Shown in pieces: positions 1 to 4,845 of a DNA stretch of 6,202 nt. The notes beneath the pieces were generated by a model. That model saw only the letters and a list, made by a program, of their open reading frames with translations. It did not search any database and was not told the DNA's origin. The first letter of the stretch is position 1, and each line of letters begins with the position of its first letter. Origin of the DNA: Phyllobacteriaceae bacterium (GTDB lineage: Bacteria > Pseudomonadota > Alphaproteobacteria > Rhizobiales > Ancalomicrobiaceae); assembly GCA_012517025.1 (NCBI GenBank), contig JAAYVT010000729.1, forward strand, positions 1 to 6,202. The letters run 5' to 3'. The position numbers were made by a program, and so were the translations under genes.

Positions 1-924
1 ATGGCGACCAACCTGTTCATGGTCGGCGTCGCCTTCCAGGCCGGCACCATCCCGCTGAAGGCGGAGTCTCTCGAACAGGCGATCCGGGGCGCCGGCGTCG
101 GCGTCGAGCAGGGCGTGGCGGCCTTCCGCTGGGGCCGTCTGGCGGTCGTCGACCGCGCCGCGGTCGAGGCCGAGATCGCCAAATACGCGCCCAAGATCGA
201 ACCGGCGAAGCCGTCGAAGGCGGTGACCGCGATCGTCGACGGCGTCGGGGCGACGGGCGAGACCCGGCGTCTGGTCGAGGTGCGCGTCGGCGAACTCGTC
301 GCCTATCAGAATGCGGCTTACGCCAAGCGCTATGCCGAGGTGGTGAGGCGCGTGGTGGCGGCCGAGGAAAAGGTGGCACCGGGCAAGGGCGCTCTCGCCC
401 AGACCGTCGCCCGCCATCTCCACAAACTGATGGCCTACAAGGACGAATACGAGGTGGCGCGGCTGCACGCCGATCCCGCTTTCCTCGCCGATCTCGACGC
501 GCAGTTCCCCGACGGCTACGAGGTCGTCCATCACCTCGCCCCACCGATGCTGGCCAAACCCGATCCGGAAACCGGTCTCGTCGCCAAGACGGCGTTCGGA
601 CCGTGGATCCGGCCGGCCTTCAAGGCTCTGGCGAAACTCAAGGGCCTGCGCGGCACGCCGCTCGACCCCTTCGGCAAGACCGAGGAGCGGCAGACCGAAC
701 GCCGTCTGATCGAGGACTACGTCCACCTCGTCGACGAGATCCTGGCGAAGCTCACACCGGCGAACCACGCCGCCGCCGTGGCGCTCGCCGACGTGGTCGA
801 CGAGATCCGCGGCTACGGCCGGGTCAAGGAGAAGGCGATCGCGGCGGCGAAGACGCTGGAGGCCGAGCGCCGCGTCGCCTTCCGGGCCGCCTCGGCGGCG
901 ACGGTCGCCGCCGCCGCCGAATGA
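1..924 (+). CDS. Indolepyruvate ferredoxin oxidoreductase, C-terminal part (5' truncated by window)
   Basis: This is the last 307 residues of the fused alpha/gamma-type indolepyruvate ferredoxin oxidoreductase, a cytoplasmic thiamine-diphosphate, iron-sulfur enzyme. It oxidatively decarboxylates aryl pyruvates from aromatic amino acid breakdown to aryl-acetyl-CoA and passes the electrons to ferredoxin. The segment starts in the end of the pyruvate/ketoisovalerate oxidoreductase gamma-like domain (NLFMVGVAFQAG, residues 4-15). It continues into the conserved C-terminal region, with HLHKLMAYKDEYEVARL (about 140-156), FGPWIRPAFKALAKLKGLRG (about 199-218) and TPLDPFGKTEERQTERRLIE (about 220-239). 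The family is usually about 1,150 residues, so roughly three quarters lies upstream. The ATG at base 1 is therefore most likely an internal methionine, not a start. The thiamine-binding and iron-sulfur domains are not visible. An Ala-rich tail ends at TGA 922-924. Recognition is from remembered family motifs; confidence is high for the family and moderate for the exact substrate. Confidence 0.88.
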   Translation: MATNLFMVGVAFQAGTIPLKAESLEQAIRGAGVGVEQGVAAFRWGRLAVVDRAAVEAEIAKYAPKIEPAKPSKAVTAIVDGVGATGETRRLVEVRVGELVAYQNAAYAKRYAEVVRRVVAAEEKVAPGKGALAQTVARHLHKLMAYKDEYEVARLHADPAFLADLDAQFPDGYEVVHHLAPPMLAKPDPETGLVAKTAFGPWIRPAFKALAKLKGLRGTPLDPFGKTEERQTERRLIEDYVHLVDEILAKLTPANHAAAVALADVVDEIRGYGRVKEKAIAAAKTLEAERRVAFRAASAATVAAAAE

Positions 925-930
925 CCGAGA

Positions 931-974
931 CGCGAGGACACGGACGGCCCCTCGCCCACCGTGTCCTCCTCGCG
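931..974 (+). terminator. Strong hairpin after the oxidoreductase stop, probable transcript end
   Basis: A perfect 10-base inverted repeat, GAGGACACGG (934-943) and CCGTGTCCTC (959-968), encloses a 15-base loop six bases after the stop codon. With a three-base bulge at 967-969 the stem can instead extend, pairing 931-935 (CGCGA) with 970-974 (TCGCG). There is no T-run after the stem, so it is not a canonical intrinsic terminator. It could end transcription weakly, cooperate with Rho, or protect the 3' end of the message. Confidence 0.6.
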
Positions 975-1029
975 CCGAAGCACCCCGCCACCGGCCCGAC
1001 GATCCCGCCCGGACGGCGGTGCCCCCTCC

Positions 1030-1055
1030 CCCGAGGCTCCTCGCCGAGCCTCGGG
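1030..1055 (+). terminator. Second GC-rich hairpin between the oxidoreductase and marR genes
   Basis: A perfect 10-base inverted repeat, CCCGAGGCTC (1030-1039) and GAGCCTCGGG (1046-1055), with a 6-base loop lies 54 bases before the marR-family start. The short loop and full G/C-rich pairing make it the more terminator-like of the two hairpins here. No T-run follows on the + strand. Being symmetrical, it could act for either direction. It sits just upstream of the AT-rich promoter patch and would insulate that promoter from read-through. Confidence 0.55.
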
Positions 1056-1061
1056 TCGCCG

Positions 1062-1108
1062 TCTCGATATAGTTTGCATATTATCTGTTTTCATGTGATC
1101 GATATGAA
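1062..1108 (+). promoter_or_regulatory. AT-rich probable promoter of the marR-efflux operon
   Basis: About 47 bases of markedly AT-rich sequence stand out in an otherwise extremely GC-rich window, directly before the first gene of the efflux operon. TATTAT at 1079-1084 matches the sigma-70 -10 consensus at five of six positions and would give a start near 1090 with a leader of about 20 bases. No good -35 box lies 16-18 bases upstream (TCGCCG at 1056-1061 is poor), so the promoter may need an activator or use another sigma factor. There is no clear Shine-Dalgarno sequence before the ATG at 1109. Confidence 0.5.
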
Positions 1109-1109
1109 A
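1089..1109 (+). promoter_or_regulatory. Inverted repeat at the marR start, candidate operator
   Basis: The arms TTTCAT (1089-1094) and ATGAAA (1104-1109) form a perfect 6-base inverted repeat with a 9-base spacer that itself contains the palindrome ATCGAT (1098-1103). The overall length of 21 bases suits a dimeric winged-helix regulator. It lies downstream of the proposed -10 box and reaches the first base of the ATG, so binding there would block transcription or its early elongation. Autoregulation by the MarR-family product is the natural inference but is not shown by sequence alone. Confidence 0.42.
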
Positions 1110-1555
1110 TGGAACCGTCCCCGGATCACGCCCTCTTCGGCCAACTCGTCACCCGCGTCGCGCGCCATTGGCGCCGCGCCGTCGATCGTGCTCTCGCCGG
1201 CGCCGGCCTGTCGCAAGCGACGGCGCTGCCGCTCCTGGTGCTCTCCCGCCTGGGGCCGGAGCTGCGCCAGGGGGTGATCGCCGAGGAACTCGGGTTGGAA
1301 CGGCCGTCGCTGGTGCGCATCGTCGACATTCTGCTGGCCGAGGGTCTGGTGGAGCGGGTCGAGACGCCGAGCGACCGCCGCGCCAAGCTGCTGCGGCTGA
1401 CCGACCTCGGACGAGAGCAGGTCTGTCGCATCGAAACCGCTGTCGCCGAATTGCGGGCGCGCCATCTCGCCGCCGTCGACGCGGCCGATCTCGACGCGAC
1501 GGTCCGTTGCCTCGGCCTGATCGAGGCGACCCTGATCGCGGACACCACCGCGTGA
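1109..1555 (+). CDS. MarR-family winged-helix transcriptional regulator
   Basis: This 148-residue protein has the usual length and layout of MarR-family dimeric repressors. Helices at either end (about 8-30 and 105-145) form the dimer interface. A winged helix-turn-helix occupies about 38-103: the helix-turn-helix runs from RQGVIAEELG (53-62) through the recognition helix ERPSLVRIVDILLAEGLVER (64-83), followed by the wing VETPSDRRAKLLRLTDLG (84-101), whose DRR (89-91) is the family hallmark. Such proteins usually repress their own operon and release DNA on binding small phenolic or lipophilic acids. The stop overlaps the GTG of the FUSC exporter gene, so it is first in the efflux operon and most likely controls it. 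Two cysteines (106 and 134) are present, but neither is in the N-terminal position typical of OhrR redox sensors. The start is ATG 1109; the nearby ATG at 1104 is out of frame. The ligand is unknown. Confidence 0.9.
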   Translation: MEPSPDHALFGQLVTRVARHWRRAVDRALAGAGLSQATALPLLVLSRLGPELRQGVIAEELGLERPSLVRIVDILLAEGLVERVETPSDRRAKLLRLTDLGREQVCRIETAVAELRARHLAAVDAADLDATVRCLGLIEATLIADTTA

Positions 1556-3606
1556 GCGCCGCGTTCCTCGGTCTCCGCCGCGACGACCTCGTCTTCTCGC
1601 TGAAGACCTACGCCGCCGCCTGTCTGGCGCTGTGGATCGCGCTCGAACTCGATCTGCAGCGCCCCTATTGGGCGATGGCGACCGCCTACATCGTGGCGCA
1701 ACCCTACGCCGGCGCGGTCGCCTCCAAGGCGGTGTTCCGAGTGATCGGCACCTTCGTCGGCGCCGCCGTCGCGTTGATCCTGGTGCCCGCCCTGGTCGAC
1801 GTTCCGGAGCTTCTGTGTCTGGCGCTGGCGCTGTGGGTCGGCGCCTGTCTGTTCGTCAGTCTGCTCGACCGCACCCCACGCAGCTACGTCTCGATGCTCG
1901 CCGGCTACACCGCCGCCATCGTCGCCTTTCCGGCGGTGAACGCGCCCGACGGCATCTTCGACACGGCGCTGTCGCGCGGCGAGGAGATCACCATCGGCAT
2001 TCTGACGACGGCGCTGATCAGCCGTCTGGTGGCGCCGCGCGCCGTCGGGCCGCAGCTCGCCGGCCGGCTCGAGGCCTGGATGACCGACGCCGGCCGTTGG
2101 GCGGGCGACGTGTTGACCGGACGCCCCGACCGCCGGATCTCCGATCGCGATCGCATGCGGCTGGCGACCGACACAGTCGACATGCTCGCCCTCACCACCC
2201 ACCTGCCGTGGGACACCTCGCCCTTCAAATGGGTCGGCGAGCAGATCCGCGCCCTGCAACACCACATGACGGCGCTGCTGCCGATCCTCTCCAGCCTCGA
2301 CGACCGGCTCGGCGAGGCACGCGTGATCGCGGCGCTGCCGGCCGAGGTCTCGGCGCTCGTCGGCGACGTGGCGGATTGGATCGCCGGGACCTCCGGCGAC
2401 GCCGGCGACGCGGCCGATCGCCTCGCCGCCCGCGTCCGCGCCTGCGAGGACGCGGTGACGGCGAAGGGCGGCGAGACCTGGAGCGACGGCGACGTCGAGA
2501 CGCTGAGCCTGCTGGCGCGCCTGCGCGAGTTGATCGAGGTCTGGGCCGCTTGCCTGGTGCTGCGCGCCGACGTCGCCGCCGGCCGACCGCGCCCACCGAC
2601 CCCGTTGCGCAGCGCCGAGCGCTACAGCGGCCCGGCGGCGCTGCACGTCGACCTCGGCATGGCGTCGCTCTCCGCGCTCGGCGTGGTCGTCGGCATCCTG
2701 ATCACCTGCGCCTTCTGGATCGCCACCGGCTGGCAGGACGGCGCCGGCGCCGCCCTGATGACCGCCGTGTTCTTCTCGCTCTTCGCCTTCATGGACGATC
2801 CGGTGCCGGTGATGCGCCTGTTCGCCGGCTACACCGCGCTCGCCACCGTCGTCGCCGGCTTCCATCAGTTCGTGATCTGGCCGCATGTCGACGGGCTGCC
2901 GCTGCTCGTCCTCACCTCGGCGCCTCTGCTGATCGTCGGCGGGGCGCTGACCACCTCGCGCCGATGGGGCCCGATCGGCTTCCTCCTGTGCGTGAACCTG
3001 CCGCTCGCCACCCTGTTGCAGGCGCGACCGTCGGTCGACGTCGTCGCCTTTCTCGACAACAACCTCGCCTCGATCGTCGGGCTCGTCGCCGCCACCTCGG
3101 TCGCCGCGGTCATCGGCAGCGTCGGTGCCGAAGCCGGCGTCGCCCGGCTCGTCGCCGCCAATCGCCGCGATCTCGCCGGCCTCGCCGAAGGACGCCGTGC
3201 CGTCGACACCTCCGTCTTCGTGCGCCGCCTCGTCGACCGCTTCGGTCTGGCGGTGCAGCGGATGGTGGCGCTGCCCGCCGACCTCGGCTTCTCGCCGGTC
3301 GGCGTGCTCGCCGAATTGCGGGTCGGGCTCGACGTCGCCGATCTGCGCCGCGTGCTCGCCGACCTGCCGCCGACGGCGCGCACGGCGGTCACCGACCTGC
3401 TCGACGGTCTCGGCCGACACTTCCGCGCCCGTCCCCCGTTCGGGGTCGACGAGGCGGAGACGGCGCGGCTCGTCGCCCACGTCGACCTCACCCTCGCCGC
3501 GTTGGCGACGCCGCGCGACGACGACGCGGCACGGCTGCTCGGTCTGCGCGCCCTCGCCGGCATCCGCAGGGGCCTCGCCGCCATCGACGGGAGGGCCGCG
3601 TCGTGA
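1552..3606 (+). CDS. FUSC-family inner-membrane exporter (AaeB-like)
   Basis: The 684-residue product is an integral membrane protein of the FUSC/aromatic acid exporter family (AaeB, YccS relatives), thought to export aromatic acids or other toxic organic acids using the proton gradient. The layout is two similar halves. An N-terminal membrane block (about 19-160) carries QRPYWAMATAYIV (36-48) and LAGYTAA (116-122). A long soluble domain (about 165-360) follows, then a second membrane block (about 368-525) with FAGYTAL (424-430), and a cytoplasmic tail (about 526-684) rich in charged helices. The length is normal for the family. The start chosen is GTG 1552, because it overlaps the marR stop as GTGA and places about 18 residues before the first membrane helix; the open frame continues upstream but only inside marR. 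No strong ribosome site is visible, so translation is probably coupled to marR. DUF1656 and HlyD-type genes follow directly, the usual partners. The substrate is inferred from the family. Confidence 0.9.
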   Translation: MSAAFLGLRRDDLVFSLKTYAAACLALWIALELDLQRPYWAMATAYIVAQPYAGAVASKAVFRVIGTFVGAAVALILVPALVDVPELLCLALALWVGACLFVSLLDRTPRSYVSMLAGYTAAIVAFPAVNAPDGIFDTALSRGEEITIGILTTALISRLVAPRAVGPQLAGRLEAWMTDAGRWAGDVLTGRPDRRISDRDRMRLATDTVDMLALTTHLPWDTSPFKWVGEQIRALQHHMTALLPILSSLDDRLGEARVIAALPAEVSALVGDVADWIAGTSGDAGDAADRLAARVRACEDAVTAKGGETWSDGDVETLSLLARLRELIEVWAACLVLRADVAAGRPRPPTPLRSAERYSGPAALHVDLGMASLSALGVVVGILITCAFWIATGWQDGAGAALMTAVFFSLFAFMDDPVPVMRLFAGYTALATVVAGFHQFVIWPHVDGLPLLVLTSAPLLIVGGALTTSRRWGPIGFLLCVNLPLATLLQARPSVDVVAFLDNNLASIVGLVAATSVAAVIGSVGAEAGVARLVAANRRDLAGLAEGRRAVDTSVFVRRLVDRFGLAVQRMVALPADLGFSPVGVLAELRVGLDVADLRRVLADLPPTARTAVTDLLDGLGRHFRARPPFGVDEAETARLVAHVDLTLAALATPRDDDAARLLGLRALAGIRRGLAAIDGRAAS
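3589..3595 (+). promoter_or_regulatory. Shine-Dalgarno sequence for the DUF1656 gene
   Basis: GGGAGGG lies seven bases before GTG 3603, inside the last codons of the FUSC gene. It is the best ribosome site in the operon and settles the start of the very small DUF1656 gene, whose frame is open far upstream and gives no other guide. Confidence 0.7.
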
Positions 3607-3806
3607 TCGCCGAAATCGACGTCTGGGGCGTCTTCGTCCCCACCCTGCTGTTCCAGGCGCTCGCCGCGCTGCTGCTGCAGAACGCGACCAGCCGCCTGCT
3701 CGCCCGTTTCGACCTGCATCGGCGGCTGTGGCATCCGACGCTGTTCGACGCCGCCCTCTTCGTCCTCTTCCTCGGCGGCCTGACCGCCCTCACCGCTCGG
3801 ATGTGA
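3603..3806 (+). CDS. DUF1656 small membrane protein (AaeX-like)
   Basis: This 67-residue protein matches the DUF1656 family, to which AaeX of the E. coli p-hydroxybenzoate efflux operon belongs. It opens with the typical EIDVWGVFVPTLLFQALAAL (residues 4-23). The first membrane helix is about 9-27, and a basic loop (RLLARFDLHRRLWHPTLFD, 31-49) leads to a second helix (about 47-63). These proteins are nearly always found between or beside FUSC exporter and HlyD-type genes, but their role is not established; a small accessory subunit of the pump is plausible. The start is GTG 3603, overlapping the FUSC stop by four bases (GTGA) and preceded by a strong ribosome site. The gene lies inside a much longer open frame without a real upstream start, so a longest-ORF caller would miss or mis-extend it. 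The ATG of the membrane fusion protein follows three bases after the stop. Confidence 0.85.
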   Translation: MIAEIDVWGVFVPTLLFQALAALLLQNATSRLLARFDLHRRLWHPTLFDAALFVLFLGGLTALTARM

Positions 3807-3809
3807 CGC

Positions 3810-4688
3810 ATGCTCGCTCGTTTCCTCTCCGGTCTCGGACGCGTCGTCCCGACCGTGGTCGTCGGCGCCGCCGCGGCGGTGGTCGGCTCCCTCACCTGGA
3901 GCTACTACATGGACGCGCCGTGGACGCGCGACGGCCGCATTCGCGCCGACGTCGTCGGCGTGGCGCCGGAGGTCTCCGGGCGGGTCGAGGCGGTCCTGGT
4001 CGCCGACGATCAACGCGTCGCCGCCGGCGACGTGCTGTTCCGCATCGACGCCAGCCGCTTCGAGCTGGCGTTGCGTCAGGCCACCGCCGCCGCCGACGGC
4101 GCCGACGCCGCCCTCGCCCAGGCGGGACGCGACCTCGATCGCTATCGCCGCCTCGGTGACGCCACCGTCACCCGCCAGAAGCGGGAGGAGGTCGAGACCG
4201 CCGCCGTCCAGGCCGAGGCCGCCGCCCGCCGCGCCCACGCCGACCTCGACCTCGCCCGCCTCGACCTCGACCGCGCGCAGGTGCGCGCTCCGGTCGCCGG
4301 CATCGTCACCAATCTCGATTTGCGGCCCGGAACCTGGGTCGCCGCCGGCAAGCCGGCGACGGCGCTGGTCGACGTCGCCTCCTTCCACGTCGACGGCTAT
4401 TTCGAGGAAACCAAGCTCCGCCACATCCGGGTCGGCGACCACGCCGTGGTCCGTCCGATGGGATCGAGCGAGACCCTCGACGGGCACGTCGCCGGCATCG
4501 CCGCGGCGATCGAGGACCGCGAGCGCAGCGCCTCGACCGGGCTCGTCGCCAACATCAACCCGACCTTCTCCTGGGTGCGCCTGGCCCAACGCGTCCCCGT
4601 CCGCATCGCCCTCGACGACGTCCCGGCCGACGTCCACCTCGTCGCCGGACGCACCGTCACGGTGACGGTGCGGGCCGACCCGCGCTGA
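3810..4688 (+). CDS. HlyD/EmrA-type membrane fusion protein (AaeA-like)
   Basis: The 292-residue protein is the periplasmic adaptor of the efflux pump, anchored in the inner membrane and expected to link the FUSC exporter to an outer-membrane channel. A single membrane anchor spans about 11-32. Next comes the half-lipoyl strand PWTRDGRIRADVVGVAPEVS (37-56), with GRVEAVLVADDQRVAAGDVL (57-76). A helical hairpin rich in Ala, Asp and Arg runs about 82-156, followed by the second lipoyl half VRAPVAGIVTNLDLRPGTWV (158-177) and a beta-barrel domain with VDGYFEETKLRHIRVGD (194-210). The late NPTFSWVRLAQRVPVRI (250-266) is a strong AaeA/EmrA-subfamily signature. The length is typical of the short AaeA-like branch. 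ATG 3810 is three bases after the DUF1656 stop with no strong ribosome site, so coupled translation is likely. It is last in the operon. The outer-membrane partner must be encoded elsewhere. Confidence 0.92.
   Translation: MLARFLSGLGRVVPTVVVGAAAAVVGSLTWSYYMDAPWTRDGRIRADVVGVAPEVSGRVEAVLVADDQRVAAGDVLFRIDASRFELALRQATAAADGADAALAQAGRDLDRYRRLGDATVTRQKREEVETAAVQAEAAARRAHADLDLARLDLDRAQVRAPVAGIVTNLDLRPGTWVAAGKPATALVDVASFHVDGYFEETKLRHIRVGDHAVVRPMGSSETLDGHVAGIAAAIEDRERSASTGLVANINPTFSWVRLAQRVPVRIALDDVPADVHLVAGRTVTVTVRADPR
4650..4672. repeat. 23-base near-perfect palindrome at the 3' end of the adaptor gene
   Basis: CGCACCGTCAC (4650-4660) and GTGACGGTGCG (4662-4672) are perfect inverted arms around one central G, 13 bases before the stop codon. 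The bases encode Arg-Thr-Val-Thr-Val-Thr-Val-Arg (281-288), itself a symmetrical peptide, so the palindrome may be a by-product of an alternating Thr-Val beta strand. In RNA it could form a 10-pair stem with a three-base loop. Confidence 0.5.
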
Positions 4689-4693
4689 GGCAC

Positions 4694-4709
4694 CCGCCGA
4701 CGTCGGCGG
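4694..4709 (+). terminator. 16-base palindrome just after the efflux operon, possible terminator
   Basis: CCGCCGACGTCGGCGG is a perfect palindrome starting six bases after the adaptor gene's stop codon. In RNA it gives a six-pair G/C stem with an ACGU loop. No T-run follows, so it is at best a weak intrinsic terminator or a 3' stabilising hairpin. Parts of it can also pair with CGCCGAC at 4741-4747, which would give a larger alternative fold. Confidence 0.4.
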
Positions 4710-4776
4710 CGCCGAAGGCCCGCGCGCGATCGGTATCCGGCGCCGACGATCTGCGGATGCGCGATCCCACTCCGGT

Positions 4777-4804
4777 GTCGTATCCCTGTGCGCAGGGGTT
4801 CGAC
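4777..4804 (+). other. Hairpin in the leader of the zorA-like gene
   Basis: GTCG (4777-4780) pairs with CGAC (4801-4804). After one mismatch, AT pairs with GT (one wobble), and then CCCTG (4784-4788) pairs with CAGGG (4793-4797) around a TGCG loop. The fold covers 28 bases of the 157-base gap between the efflux operon and the zorA-like gene. It may be a terminator-like element of the upstream unit or part of the downstream leader. No T-run follows it. Confidence 0.35.
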
Positions 4805-4825
4805 GGTGCCGAATCGCGGGCACCG
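4804..4825 (+). other. Hairpin directly before the zorA-like ribosome site
   Basis: CGGTGCC (4804-4810) and GGCACCG (4819-4825) form a perfect seven-base inverted repeat with an 8-base loop, ending where the purine-rich ribosome site begins. It shares base 4804 with the preceding hairpin, so the two either stack or compete. The position suggests a possible effect on ribosome access, but this is inference from location only. Confidence 0.35.
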
Positions 4826-4842
4826 AGAGGGAGAGGGAGAAG
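4825..4842 (+). promoter_or_regulatory. Repetitive purine-rich ribosome binding site of the zorA-like gene
   Basis: GAGAGGGAGAGGGAGA (4825-4840) is the hexamer GAGAGG repeated about 2.7 times, followed by AG. The best Shine-Dalgarno core, GGAG at 4836-4839, lies six bases before GTG 4846 and decides that start. The repeats offer several overlapping Shine-Dalgarno registers. This is the strongest ribosome site in the window and indicates that the gene is translated independently of the efflux operon. Confidence 0.7.
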
Positions 4843-4845
4843 CGC

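Noticed and set aside
1..3. ATG at the first base as the real start of the first gene
   Set aside because: The protein begins mid-domain for the fused indolepyruvate oxidoreductase family, which is several times longer, so this is most likely an internal methionine.
813..1094. 93-residue minus-strand open frame covering the gap before marR
   Set aside because: It crosses both hairpins, overlaps the oxidoreductase end, is compositionally biased and has no recognised family. I see no support for a gene here.
1126..3480. 784-residue open frame on the minus strand
   Set aside because: It lies antisense to the marR and FUSC genes. Its translation is Arg/Gly/Asp/Gln-rich low-complexity sequence without domain motifs, a typical shadow in GC-rich DNA.
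1632..3602. Long upstream extension of the DUF1656 frame
   Set aside because: The translation is Arg-rich nonsense in a shifted frame of the FUSC gene. Only the part from GTG 3603 shows membrane helices and family motifs.
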